In this document: positions 51,059 to 59,581 of the stretch, piece after piece
Layout: each line of letters begins with the position of its first letter
How positions within the stretch are numbered: the stretch's first letter is position 1
Source: an uncultured Eisenbergiella sp.
Lineage (GTDB): Bacteria; Bacillota; Clostridia; Lachnospirales; Lachnospiraceae
Length of the DNA: 64,000 bases
NCBI GenBank assembly: GCA_947630215.1
Contig: CANRGX010000006.1
Span: forward strand, 1-64,000
Reading direction: 5' to 3'
Notes under the pieces: generated by a model
The model's database searches: none
What the model was told of the DNA's origin: nothing
What the model saw: the letters and a program-made list of their open reading frames with translations, nothing else
Program-made: the position numbers and the translations under genes

Positions 51059-51916
51059 GTGGACAAAAAGCATTTTATCATCGTCACAAACCGGGTGAAG
51101 GATCCGGATTTTTCCATTACCGATCAGATTGTGTCCTATCTGGAAAAAGCCGGATGTTCCTGCAGCGTCCATGCGGGGGAGCTTTCTGCGGGACAGTGGG
51201 AAGAAATCTTGGGGCAGGAAGCGGCGGAAACGGACGGGATCCTGGTTTTGGGCGGAGACGGCACGCTGCTTCGGACGGCCAGGGATACGGTGGACAGCCG
51301 GATCCCGGTACTGGGCATCAATCTCGGGACGCTGGGGTATCTGGCGGAAGTGGAGCAGAGCAATTTAAAGCCGGCGCTTCAAAGGCTGGTGCAGGGCGCG
51401 TATCACGTGGAGAGACGGATGATGCTTTCGGGGCAGGTGCTGCGGGAAGGACAGATCCTGGAGGATACCTGTGCGCTCAACGATATTACCATCACCAGAA
51501 ACGGCCGTCTGCAGATGCTGTATTTTCTGATTTATGTCAATGGCCGCCTGCTCAAGGAATATCATGCCGACGGCATCATTCTGGCGACGCCTACCGGTTC
51601 CACCGGCTATAATATGTCTGCGGGAGGCCCCATCGTGGAGCCGGGCGCGGAGATGATTCTGCTGACCCCCATCTGCGCGCATACGCTGCAGACCAGAAGC
51701 GTGATCCTGCGGCCGGAGGACGAGATTCTCGTCCGGATCCGGGAACGCATGGACCGGGCGGATCAGCCCATGGAGGTCTGTTTTGACGGCAGCCGCAACC
51801 TGGCGCTTCTGCCGGGAGATGAGGTGCGAATTACCAGGAGTCAGAAAAGCATTTCGATCATTAAGCTGGAAGAAACCAGCTTTCTGGATGTGCTCCGTCG
51901 GAAGATGAGCGAGTGA
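51059..51916 (+). CDS. nadK: NAD kinase
   Basis: A 285-residue kinase that makes NADP. The GGDGTLLR motif is at residues ~65-72; the second conserved block is NDITITRNGRLQMLYFLIYV, with DGIILATPTGSTGYNMSAGG as the NAD-binding glycine-rich segment. GTG 51059 has AAGGAG 5 nt upstream. The tlyA-nadK-argR-recN order is standard for Firmicutes. Confidence 0.95.
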   Translation: MDKKHFIIVTNRVKDPDFSITDQIVSYLEKAGCSCSVHAGELSAGQWEEILGQEAAETDGILVLGGDGTLLRTARDTVDSRIPVLGINLGTLGYLAEVEQSNLKPALQRLVQGAYHVERRMMLSGQVLREGQILEDTCALNDITITRNGRLQMLYFLIYVNGRLLKEYHADGIILATPTGSTGYNMSAGGPIVEPGAEMILLTPICAHTLQTRSVILRPEDEILVRIRERMDRADQPMEVCFDGSRNLALLPGDEVRITRSQKSISIIKLEETSFLDVLRRKMSE

Positions 51917-51938
51917 AAGGCGGCGCAGGAAAACGGAA

Positions 51939-52391
51939 ATGAAGCAGAGCAGACATCAAAAAATTGCGGAACTGATCGAAGAATATGAGATAGAAACCCA
52001 GGAAGAATTGGCGGACAGGCTCCGGGAAGCCGGTTTTTCCGTGACCCAGGCGACCGTGTCCCGGGATATCCGGCAGATGCGGCTGTATAAAACGCCTGCG
52101 GGAAACGGACGGCAGAAATATGCGCTGCTTTCGCAGGAGGAAGGACTGACCGAGAAGTATACCCGCATTTTGCGGGAGGGCTTTGTTTCCATGGATATGG
52201 CGCAGAACATCCTGGTGCTGCGCACGGTTTCGGGGATGGCCATGGCGGTGGCGGCCGCGCTGGACGCCATGCATTTCCCGGAGGTGGTCGGCTGTATCGC
52301 CGGGGACGATACCATCATGGCGGCCGTCCGTTCCACAGAGGAAACGAAAGCGCTGATGGAGAAAATACGGGAACTGATGCAGAACCGTTGA
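51939..52391 (+). CDS. argR: Arginine repressor
   Basis: A 150-residue hexameric regulator. The N-terminal winged helix reads RHQKIAELIEEYEIETQEEL and GFSVTQATVSRDIRQMRLYK; the C-terminal arginine-binding/oligomerisation domain includes VLRTVSGMAMAVAAALDAMH and the conserved GCIAGDDTIM. It represses arginine synthesis and activates catabolism. No arginine genes are in the window. Confidence 0.96.
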   Translation: MKQSRHQKIAELIEEYEIETQEELADRLREAGFSVTQATVSRDIRQMRLYKTPAGNGRQKYALLSQEEGLTEKYTRILREGFVSMDMAQNILVLRTVSGMAMAVAAALDAMHFPEVVGCIAGDDTIMAAVRSTEETKALMEKIRELMQNR

Positions 52392-52410
52392 CAGGAAGAA
52401 GGGACGGGAA

Positions 52411-54084
52411 GTGTTAGTAGGTTTATATGTAAAAAATCTGGCGCTGATCCGGGAAACCGAGGTTTCCTTCGGCCCCGGCCTCAACATTCTCACCGGGGAA
52501 ACCGGCGCCGGGAAATCGATCCTTTTAGGATCTATCGCACTGGCGCTGGGCGCCAAGGCGGACCGGGATCTGATCCGCACCGGCGCGGAATATGCGCTGA
52601 TTGAACTTACCTTCGAAGTCGGGGAGGAAGTGATTAAAGCGCTGGAGGCGCTGGATCTTCCGGTGGAGGGCAATCTGGTGATCCTGCAGAGGAGGATCGC
52701 GGAAAACAGGAGTCTGTGCCGTGTCAACGGCGAGACGGTCAACGCCAGGGCCCTGCGGGAGCTGGCGGGGCTGCTCATCGATATTTACGGGCAGCATGAC
52801 AGCCAGGTGCTGCTGCAGCAGAAGCGCCATCTGGAAATTCTGGACGCCTATGCGGGCGCGGATTTGCTGCGGCAGAAGGAAAGGATGCACAGCATATGGC
52901 ACAGCTGCCGGGCAGTCCGGCAGGAAATAGAAGAAAATGAACTGGATGACGCTGCCAGAAAGCGGGAACTGTCGCTGGCGCAGTTTGAACTGGATGAGAT
53001 TGGGCAGGCCCATCTGACGCCGGGGGAGGATGAACAGCTGGAAAAGGATTACCGTCGGATGAGCAATGCCAGACGGATTGCGGAGGGACTGAACGCAGCC
53101 CACAGCCTGACCGGCTACGAGAGCGCGGAAGGGGCCGGGGAATCCATCGGAAGGGCGATGCGGGAGCTGTCCGGCATTCTGGCATACGACGATAATTTGG
53201 AAGATTTTTACAGTCAGCTCAATGAGGTGGACGCGCTGCTCAACGATTTTAACCGCAGCATATCGGAATATCTTACCGTCATGGAATTTGACGATCAGAC
53301 GTTTCGGATGACGGAAGATCGGTTAAACTATATCAACCGGCTGAAGGAGAAATACGGCAGACAAATTGAGGACATTCTGGAATACGCCGACAGGCGCCGG
53401 CAGGAAGTGGACAAACTTCTGCATCAGGACGAATGGCTGGCCGGCAAGCGAAGCGAACTGCAAAAAACCGAAGCAGAAATGATGTCCTGCGCCAGGACGC
53501 TTTCTAAACTGCGCAAAAAGGCCGCAGAGCAGTTTTGCGCGGCCATGCAGGACGCCCTTTCGGATCTCAATTTTTTGCAGGTCAATTTTTCCGTGTCCCT
53601 GACGGAAAAAGAAAACTGCAGCGCAGACGGGCTGGACGAGGCAGTGTTTTTCATTTCCACCAATCCCGGCGAACCGCAGAAGCCGCTGGCTTCCATTGCC
53701 AGCGGGGGAGAACTTTCCCGTATCATGCTGGCGCTCAAAACCGTGACGGCGGGACAGGAGGCTGTGGGAACCTTTATTTTTGATGAAATAGACGCGGGGA
53801 TCAGCGGGAAGACGGCGTGGAAGGTATCGGAAAAGCTGGGCGTTCTGGCAAAGACCCATCAGATCCTCTGTATCACGCATCTGCCCCAGATTGCGGCCAT
53901 GGCGGACCGGCATTTCTGTATAGAAAAGGAAGCGGTAAAAGACGTCACCGTGACAAGCATCAGGCAGCTGGATTACGGAGGCAGTTTACAGGAACTGGCA
54001 AGACTGTCCGGGGTGGCGCAGATAGACGAGGGAGCGCTGGATGGGGCCCGGCGAATGAAAGAATTGGCAGAAAAAAATAAATAA
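52411..54084 (+). CDS. recN: DNA repair protein RecN
   Basis: A 557-residue SMC-like ATPase for double-strand break repair. Walker A GETGAGKSILLG (residues ~29-40), central coiled-coil halves around the middle, ABC signature SIASGGELSRIMLAL, Walker B GTFIFDEIDAGISG, and ITHLPQIAAMADRHFCIEK. GTG 52411 is the start with an AGGAAG...GGGAAG ribosome region. It closes the long operon; a terminator follows at 54099. Confidence 0.96.
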   Translation: MLVGLYVKNLALIRETEVSFGPGLNILTGETGAGKSILLGSIALALGAKADRDLIRTGAEYALIELTFEVGEEVIKALEALDLPVEGNLVILQRRIAENRSLCRVNGETVNARALRELAGLLIDIYGQHDSQVLLQQKRHLEILDAYAGADLLRQKERMHSIWHSCRAVRQEIEENELDDAARKRELSLAQFELDEIGQAHLTPGEDEQLEKDYRRMSNARRIAEGLNAAHSLTGYESAEGAGESIGRAMRELSGILAYDDNLEDFYSQLNEVDALLNDFNRSISEYLTVMEFDDQTFRMTEDRLNYINRLKEKYGRQIEDILEYADRRRQEVDKLLHQDEWLAGKRSELQKTEAEMMSCARTLSKLRKKAAEQFCAAMQDALSDLNFLQVNFSVSLTEKENCSADGLDEAVFFISTNPGEPQKPLASIASGGELSRIMLALKTVTAGQEAVGTFIFDEIDAGISGKTAWKVSEKLGVLAKTHQILCITHLPQIAAMADRHFCIEKEAVKDVTVTSIRQLDYGGSLQELARLSGVAQIDEGALDGARRMKELAEKNK

Positions 54085-54091
54085 GAGAGAA

Positions 54092-54130
54092 CATACTAAA
54101 GAGGACATTGCAACGATGTCCTCTTTTTTT
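54092..54130 (+). terminator. Intrinsic terminator after recN, with a CATACTA element just upstream
   Basis: AGAGGACAT (54100-54108) pairs with ATGTCCTCT (54116-54124), followed by a run of seven T to 54130. Immediately before it, CATACTA (54092-54098) equals the sigma-G -10, but no TGMATA-type -35 is present 17-18 nt upstream. Confidence 0.85.
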
Positions 54131-54176
54131 GCCCTTTATAGGAGGAAGAACCGTTGTCTGGAAAGGAGGTGTGGGT

Positions 54177-55484
54177 GTGGGAAACAGAAAAAAACTGAAA
54201 AAAAGGCTGCTGGCAGGCAGTTTTTTATGCCTGACATTTTCTCTGCTGGGCGGCTGGCTTTTTCATACATGGGAAAGGATTCCGGCCTCCATTCGGATCA
54301 AGGCAGGGGTGGAACAGCAGATTGCGCTGAATGTGCCGGCCCTGGGAGAGGTGCATCCTGCCGAAAAAAAGCGGGAGGAAGCGATTCTGGCCACGGGGAT
54401 GCAAGTCCGGCAGACCGGGACGGGAGAGTCCTTGCGGATCGATTTTAGCAGACCGGTGACGCTGATTGCCAATCAGACGCAGAATTACATGATGGACGTC
54501 CGGCTGTTCGGGGTGCTTCCCTTTAAATCGGTGGATGTGGAGGTCATTCCGGACGCCATGCTGATCCCGGCGGGCGTACCCGTGGGAATTTATGTGAAAA
54601 CCGACGGGGTGCTGGTCATTGCGCAGGGAGATTTTGAGGGGCCGGATGGGAGCCGCAGGGAACCCGCCGCGCATCTGCTCTGTGAGGGAGACTACATTCT
54701 AAAGGCCGACGGAGAGGAAATTGAGTCCAAACAGCAGCTCCTCGACAAAATTGCCGGTACTTACGGGAAAGAGATGGTGCTCACCATCCGCCGGGGAGAG
54801 GAAGTATTCGATGTAAAGGTAAAGCCGGAACAGAACGCGGCAGGCGAATATAAGCTGGGTATCTGGATCCGGGACAACGCGCAGGGGGTGGGTACCATGA
54901 CCTATCTGGATCAGGATCGTACCTTCGGCGCGCTGGGGCACGGGATCAACGATGTGGATACCACCATGCTGATGGACGTCAAAAGCGGAAGCCTTTACCG
55001 GACGGAAATCATTGCAGTAAAGAAAGGAGAGGGCGGAAGCCCCGGGGAACTGACGGGGATCATCGACTATAATCCGGCCAACAGGATCGGAACCATCGAC
55101 GTCAACTCCTCGGGCGGGATCTTCGGCGTTCTGAATGAGGAGGTGGCACAGGGGCTCTCCGGGCAGGCGCTGCCCATCGGGCTGAAGCAGGACGTGAAAA
55201 CGGGTCCCGCGCAGATCCTTTGCTGCGTGGACGGGGAACTGACGCCGCAGCTTTATGATATCGAGATCCGCCAGGTACACCTGGATCACGACAATGTGAA
55301 CCGGGGAATCGAGCTTACCGTCACGGATCAGGAGCTGTTGGAGAAGACCGGAGGCATTGTGCAGGGCATGTCCGGCTCTCCCATTTTGCAGGATGGAAAA
55401 TTCATCGGGGCGGTTACCCATGTGCTGGTAAACGATCCGTCCAGGGGCTATGGGATATTCATAGAGAATATGTTGTCACAGTAA
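54177..55484 (+). CDS. spoIVB: SpoIVB serine peptidase
   Basis: A 435-residue forespore-secreted signalling protease that triggers pro-sigma-K processing by cleaving SpoIVFA. N-terminal signal anchor (residues ~9-28), PDZ domain (~120-215, with GIYVKTDGVLVIAQGDF and CEGDYILKADGEEI), then the SpoIVB protease domain: catalytic His255 in GALGHGINDV and Ser401 in GMSGSPILQDGK. GTG 54177 with AAGGAGG 7 nt upstream decides the start. Followed by spo0A, as in nearly all spore formers. Confidence 0.95.
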   Translation: MGNRKKLKKRLLAGSFLCLTFSLLGGWLFHTWERIPASIRIKAGVEQQIALNVPALGEVHPAEKKREEAILATGMQVRQTGTGESLRIDFSRPVTLIANQTQNYMMDVRLFGVLPFKSVDVEVIPDAMLIPAGVPVGIYVKTDGVLVIAQGDFEGPDGSRREPAAHLLCEGDYILKADGEEIESKQQLLDKIAGTYGKEMVLTIRRGEEVFDVKVKPEQNAAGEYKLGIWIRDNAQGVGTMTYLDQDRTFGALGHGINDVDTTMLMDVKSGSLYRTEIIAVKKGEGGSPGELTGIIDYNPANRIGTIDVNSSGGIFGVLNEEVAQGLSGQALPIGLKQDVKTGPAQILCCVDGELTPQLYDIEIRQVHLDHDNVNRGIELTVTDQELLEKTGGIVQGMSGSPILQDGKFIGAVTHVLVNDPSRGYGIFIENMLSQ

Positions 55485-55604
55485 AGCGGATGGAAGGCAG
55501 AAATTTCGCGATTCTTCGCCACCGTTCGAGATTTTTTTTGTCGTCTGATGGAGAAAAAACGCGAAAATAAGCACATATGCGCGCTTTTTACCGATACCAT
55601 TTTC

Positions 55605-55634
55605 TTGCCACAGGGCTTTATTTGAAGCTATAAT
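55605..55634 (+). promoter_or_regulatory. Promoter of the spo0A-like gene
   Basis: TTGCCA (55605-55610), 18-nt spacer, TATAAT (55629-55634), 84 nt upstream of the ATG. I saw no clear sigma-H promoter or perfect 0A box (TGTCGAA) in 55485-55717; the nearest resemblance is TTTTGTCGTCT at about 55536-55546. Confidence 0.6.
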
Positions 55635-55717
55635 GTGCCTGTCAGTACAAAGGGAAACGGCCGGATCCCAGAAAGGATACGGCCGGATACAGGCGCAGAC
55701 CGGCAAGGAGGAGAAGC

Positions 55718-56245
55718 ATGGAACAGCTCAGCATGACAGTGGGAAAGGAAAGCGAAAGAGTGGTACAGATCCTGACGGATCTGATGAAAAACAATAGAGA
55801 ATTTCAGATTATGATCACCGTACCGGCGGCGGACAATCCGGGCCGGGAGGGAGGAGAGCAGGCGCGGCAGGAGACGGCGCAGCCCGCTGTCGTTCATAAT
55901 CTGGAAAAGGACGTGACCGACATGATTCATGAGATCGGTGTGCCCGCCCATATCAAGGGATACCAGTATTTGCGGGACGCGATTCAGATGTCGGTCAACG
56001 ACATGGATATGCTGGGGGCCATCACCAAGACGCTGTACCCCTCTATCGCGCTCAAATATCAGACCACCTCCAGCCGCGTAGAACGCGCCATCCGGCATGC
56101 CATCGAGGTGGCATGGAACAGAGGAAGAATGGAAACGCTGGACGCTCTGTTTGGCTATACGATCAACACGGGCAAGGGAAAACCTACCAATTCGGAGTTC
56201 ATTGCCCTGATTGCCGACAAGATCCGCCTGCAGTACAAAGGATGA
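55718..56245 (+). CDS. Spo0A-like DNA-binding protein lacking the receiver domain
   Basis: A 175-residue protein. Residues ~60-175 are a near-perfect Spo0A effector domain: [66 protein letters not shown], then [18 protein letters not shown]. The N-terminal ~58 residues ([20 protein letters not shown] and onward) are unrelated to a response-regulator receiver: there is no DD pair, no phosphoacceptor Asp motif and no Lys-Pro switch. Full Spo0A is about 265 residues. AGGAGG sits before ATG 55718 and no receiver-coding frame exists in the 233 nt upstream, so this is not a simple frameshift. It lies exactly at the normal spo0A position after spoIVB. A full-length Spo0A may exist elsewhere. Confidence 0.85.
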   Translation: MEQLSMTVGKESERVVQILTDLMKNNREFQIMITVPAADNPGREGGEQARQETAQPAVVHNLEKDVTDMIHEIGVPAHIKGYQYLRDAIQMSVNDMDMLGAITKTLYPSIALKYQTTSSRVERAIRHAIEVAWNRGRMETLDALFGYTINTGKGKPTNSEFIALIADKIRLQYKG

Positions 56246-56330
56246 AAAAGGTCTTTCATTCAATGCGGAAATAGTGTATAATAAAGTCTGCAAAGATGGA
56301 TTACAGTAGATCTGCATGGGAGGATACGAC

Positions 56331-57779
56331 ATGAAGAACATTTTGTTTGTGGCGTCAGAGGGGGTGCCCTTTATCAAGACCGGCGGCCTTGCGGATGTGG
56401 TCGGTTCGCTGCCGAAATGTATCGACAAGGAATATTACGATGTGCGGGTGATACTACCCAAGTATAACTGTATGCACCAGAATAAGAAGGATATGCTCCG
56501 CTACCGGGATCATTTTTACATGGATTTCCACTGGAAAAATGAGTATGTGGGGATTCTGGAGGCAGAATATAACGGCATTCAGTATTATTTTATAGATAAC
56601 GAATACTACTTTAACGGCTTTAAGCCTTACTGTGACAACGCGCTGTTTGAAATTGAGAAGTTCGCGTTTTTCTCCAAGGCGGCGCTTTCCATTCTGCCGG
56701 TGATCGGGTTCCGGCCGGATCTGATCCATTGTCATGACTGGCAGACGGGCCTGATTCCGGTCTATCTGCACGAACGGTTCGGAGAGGGAGAGTTTTATAA
56801 GGGCATCAAGACCGTGATGACCATTCACAATCTGAAATTCCAGGGGAAATGGAGCATCCGGGAGGTGCAGGATATCACCGGGCTTCCTTTCAGCTATTTC
56901 ACGCCGGATAAACTGGAGGCCTATAAGGACGCCAATCTGTTAAAGGGCGGACTGGTTTACGCGGACGCCATTACGACGGTGAGCGATACCTATGCAAAGG
57001 AAATTCAGACCCCGTTTTACGGCGAGGGGCTGGACGGCCTGATGCGGGCCAGACAGCACGATCTGCGGGGAATCGTAAACGGCATCGATTACGATGATTT
57101 CAGCCCGGATAAGGATCGCTACATCGTGAAACCCTACAACGCGGTGAATTTCCGCAAGGAGAAGATCAAGAACAAGAGAGCACTGCAGGAGGAGCTGGGG
57201 CTGGAAAAGAACGACAGGACGATGATGATCGGCATTGTCTCCCGTCTGACTGATCAGAAGGGATTTGATCTGATCGCCTATGTGATGGATGAGCTCTGTC
57301 AGGACAATGTGCAGATCGTGGTGCTGGGCACCGGCGAAGAACGCTATGAGAATATGTTCCGCCACTTTGCCTGGAAGTACAACGGGAAGGTTTCGGCGCA
57401 GATCTACTACTCCGAGGAGCTGTCCCACAAGATCTATGCGGCCAGCGACGCGTTTTTGATGCCGTCCCTGTTTGAGCCCTGCGGACTGAGCCAGCTGATG
57501 AGCCTGCGTTACGGCACGGTTCCCATTGTCCGGGAGACCGGCGGCTTAAAGGATACGGTGGAGCCGTACAACGAGTATGAATCCACCGGAACCGGGTTTT
57601 CCTTTACGAACTATAACGCGCATGAAATGCTGCGCACCATCCGCTATGCGGAGCAGATCTATTACGATAAAAAACGCGAGTGGAACAAGATTGTGGATCG
57701 GGCCATGGCGGCAGACTTTTCCTGGTATGTATCGGCGAAGAAGTATCAGGAGATGTACGACTGGCTGATTGGAAGGTAA
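56331..57779 (+). CDS. glgA: Glycogen synthase (ADP-glucose)
   Basis: A 482-residue GT5 glycosyltransferase that extends alpha-1,4-glucan from ADP-glucose. The N-terminal K-x-G-G-L motif is FIKTGGLADVVGSLPK (residues ~15-30); HDWQTGLIPVYLHE and the C-terminal E-x7-E region FLMPSLFEPCGLSQLMSLRY are typical. ATG 56331 has GGGAGGA 7 nt upstream; ATG 56316 is in frame but lacks a site. A TATAAT (56277-56282) is present with a weak -35. No other glg genes are adjacent. A terminator follows. Confidence 0.96.
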   Translation: MKNILFVASEGVPFIKTGGLADVVGSLPKCIDKEYYDVRVILPKYNCMHQNKKDMLRYRDHFYMDFHWKNEYVGILEAEYNGIQYYFIDNEYYFNGFKPYCDNALFEIEKFAFFSKAALSILPVIGFRPDLIHCHDWQTGLIPVYLHERFGEGEFYKGIKTVMTIHNLKFQGKWSIREVQDITGLPFSYFTPDKLEAYKDANLLKGGLVYADAITTVSDTYAKEIQTPFYGEGLDGLMRARQHDLRGIVNGIDYDDFSPDKDRYIVKPYNAVNFRKEKIKNKRALQEELGLEKNDRTMMIGIVSRLTDQKGFDLIAYVMDELCQDNVQIVVLGTGEERYENMFRHFAWKYNGKVSAQIYYSEELSHKIYAASDAFLMPSLFEPCGLSQLMSLRYGTVPIVRETGGLKDTVEPYNEYESTGTGFSFTNYNAHEMLRTIRYAEQIYYDKKREWNKIVDRAMAADFSWYVSAKKYQEMYDWLIGR

Positions 57780-57813
57780 AACATACAGACAGCAAAAGAA
57801 AGACCTGTTACAT

Positions 57814-57850
57814 ACACCGGGGCATTTGGACGCCCCGGTGTATATTTTTT
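57814..57850 (+). terminator. Intrinsic terminator of glgA
   Basis: ACACCGGGGC (57814-57823) pairs with GCCCCGGTGT (57832-57841), followed by ATATTTTTT. Confidence 0.92.
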
Positions 57851-57907
57851 GGCAGAACGGGTATTCTCTCCATAAAAAAGATCCGACAGGAAAAGGGAGA
57901 GATGCAG

Positions 57908-58825
57908 ATGAAACGGATCGGAGAATGGAAGCTTTTTGTTTTGCTGCTCTGTCTGCCGGCAGTTTTGTTGTCCGCCTGCCATGTGAGCACGGTGGATCCG
58001 CCCGAAACAAAGGAAAGCGGGCAGGAGGAAAGTAGGCAGGGAAAAGAACAACAGGAGGAGGGCAACGGGGAGGAAAGTGACCCGGCACAGGAGGATATGG
58101 CGGCCAATGCAGCCGGAAGCCGTGAAACGCAGGCGGATCGCCTGGCGGGGGGAGGAACGGGCGAACTGACCTACGAGGTATCCTCTCTGGATCGGCAGTA
58201 CACGGCGGAGGACGGGACGGTCATCTTTCAGGCGAAGATATCCTATCCCAGTTTTTCGGGGCCGGCAGAAGGGACAGAGGCGATCAACCTCTTTTTCCGG
58301 AACTGGGTGGCTGCGAAAATAAGAGAGTATGAGGAGGGGGAGGACTCGCTTTGGCACTCCGCGCTGGAGGTTTACCGGGAAAGCCGGGACAGCGGCTGGA
58401 TGGGCCCCTGGAGCGAGGAATACCGGGTGTCCTCCGTCAGAGTACAGAGCGGCTATCTGAGCGTTTTGCTGGATTCCTATTTGGAAGAAGGGGGCGCTCA
58501 TGGAATGCCCTGCCGGGAAGGATATGTCTTCCGCGTGCGGGACGGACAGCCGGTGGATCTGACGGAGATGAGCGAGATGACGCGGGTAGAATGGGACAAG
58601 CTGTTGCGCGCCCGGTTTGCGGATCTGATTGATAAAGAGGACGCATCGCTGTTTTATGAGGACGCTTCCGAACGGATCAAGACCTACGATATGGGGCGGG
58701 CGGACTATTATTTTGCCGCGGACGGCATCGTCTTTTATCTGGCGCCCTATGAGATCGCCCCCTATGCCACCGGGTATGTGGAAATTCTGATCCCCTATGA
58801 GGAGGCGTGCCTGAAGGAGGAATAA
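57908..58825 (+). CDS. RsiV/DUF3298-like lipoprotein
   Basis: A 305-residue predicted lipoprotein: signal peptide with lipobox LLSAC (Cys at about residue 22), an acidic Gln/Glu-rich linker to ~75, then a DUF4163/DUF3298-type domain (AKISYPSFSGPAEGTEAINL, VSSVRVQSGYLSVLLDSYLE, GGAHGMPCREGYVFRVRDGQ, then a final FAADGIVFYLAPYEIAPYAT). The same fold forms the sensor of the anti-sigma factor RsiV, which binds lysozyme; here there is no cytoplasmic anti-sigma part. ATG 57908 with GGGAG upstream; ATG 57902 is possible. Confidence 0.75.
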   Translation: MKRIGEWKLFVLLLCLPAVLLSACHVSTVDPPETKESGQEESRQGKEQQEEGNGEESDPAQEDMAANAAGSRETQADRLAGGGTGELTYEVSSLDRQYTAEDGTVIFQAKISYPSFSGPAEGTEAINLFFRNWVAAKIREYEEGEDSLWHSALEVYRESRDSGWMGPWSEEYRVSSVRVQSGYLSVLLDSYLEEGGAHGMPCREGYVFRVRDGQPVDLTEMSEMTRVEWDKLLRARFADLIDKEDASLFYEDASERIKTYDMGRADYYFAADGIVFYLAPYEIAPYATGYVEILIPYEEACLKEE

Positions 58826-58827
58826 AA

Positions 58828-58871
58828 CCTGCGGGCGAAATGAATAAAGCCCGTCCGCAGGAGGCATACTG
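58828..58871 (+). promoter_or_regulatory. Sigma-G-like promoter of the CotF-like gene pair
   Basis: TGAATA (58841-58846), 18-nt spacer, CATACTG (58865-58871): six of six at the -35 and six of seven at the -10 of the sigma-G consensus TGMATA / CATACTA. A bulged hairpin (CCTGCGGGC 58828-58836 with GCCC..GCAGG 58849-58861) overlaps it but has no T-tract. The message would have a ~130-nt leader before 59007. Confidence 0.65.
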
Positions 58872-59006
58872 TAACCGTAAGCCGTAGGGGACGAAACGGC
58901 GTAAAAAAGCCGCAGCGTCCCTGCGTGACACAAAAACCCAAAGTGCGCCGGCTTTTGCGGACAGGCAAAGACGCAAGCTGCACGGCCGGCGGGAAGGAGG
59001 CAGAGC

Positions 59007-59192
59007 ATGGCGAATTTATCGGAGTTGGAGCTGCAGAATCTGCGGCATCTGATCGGAGGGTACGACACGACCCACTGCAAGCTGCAGGAGTATGCGGACT
59101 GCGCGCAGGATCCGAAGGTGAAGCAGTTTTTTGAAAAAGGGGCGAAATCCGCAATGGAGAACAAGCAGGCCCTGATGAAGTTTTTGCAGTAG
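59007..59192 (+). CDS. Small CotF-like spore protein
   Basis: A 61-residue helical protein (NLSELELQNLRHLIGGYDTT, then KVKQFFEKGAKSAMENKQAL) resembling the N-terminal half of spore coat protein F domains, which are ferritin-like helical bundles. AAGGAGG lies 7 nt before ATG 59007. It is followed after 25 nt by a second gene of the same kind; together they could form one bundle. The sigma-G-like promoter suggests forespore synthesis. Assignment rests on pattern and length, not on a database search. Confidence 0.65.
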   Translation: MANLSELELQNLRHLIGGYDTTHCKLQEYADCAQDPKVKQFFEKGAKSAMENKQALMKFLQ

Positions 59193-59217
59193 CCCACAGC
59201 GGCGGAAGGGAGACAGT

Positions 59218-59475
59218 ATGATCGAAGAAAAGACAATGGTGGCGGACACGCTGACCGGTATCAACGGAGAACTGATCCGTTTCGGCGAGATGATCCCCCA
59301 GACGGAAAATCAGGAGCTCAAGACCACGTTAAAGCAGTTCCGCAACGCCTGTGAACAGTCCCAGGAGGAGCTGTACCAGATCGCCAGGGAAAAGGCCTAT
59401 TATGTGCCGGCCAGCAAGGCGACCCAGGAGGAAATTGATCACGTCAAGAGCCTGTTTACCCAAAAGACAAACTGA
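59218..59475 (+). CDS. Spore coat protein, CotF-like
   Basis: An 85-residue helical protein (EEKTMVADTLTGINGELIRF, NQELKTTLKQFRNACEQSQE, ELYQIAREKAYYVPASKATQ) with the A-x-x-K-x-Y-Y-x-P-A end typical of coat F proteins. A GGAAGGGAG ribosome site precedes ATG 59218. Second gene of a probable two-gene sporulation operon. A bidirectional terminator follows. Confidence 0.75.
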   Translation: MIEEKTMVADTLTGINGELIRFGEMIPQTENQELKTTLKQFRNACEQSQEELYQIAREKAYYVPASKATQEEIDHVKSLFTQKTN

Positions 59476-59539
59476 GACGGTACAGGTTTTGTACGTTCCC
59501 AGCGGGAATTCCCAGCGGGCATTCCCGCAGGAAAAAAGG

Positions 59540-59576
59540 ACGGGGCTCCTCTCAAAAAGGAGGGCCCCGCTTTTTG
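59540..59576. terminator. Bidirectional intrinsic terminator
   Basis: CGGGGCTCCT pairs with AGGAGGGCCCCG (one bulge) between 59541 and 59569, with CTTTTTG on the plus side and CCTTTTTTCC on the minus side. It ends the CotF-like operon and the convergent rqcH. Confidence 0.85.
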
Positions 59577-59581
59577 ACGGC

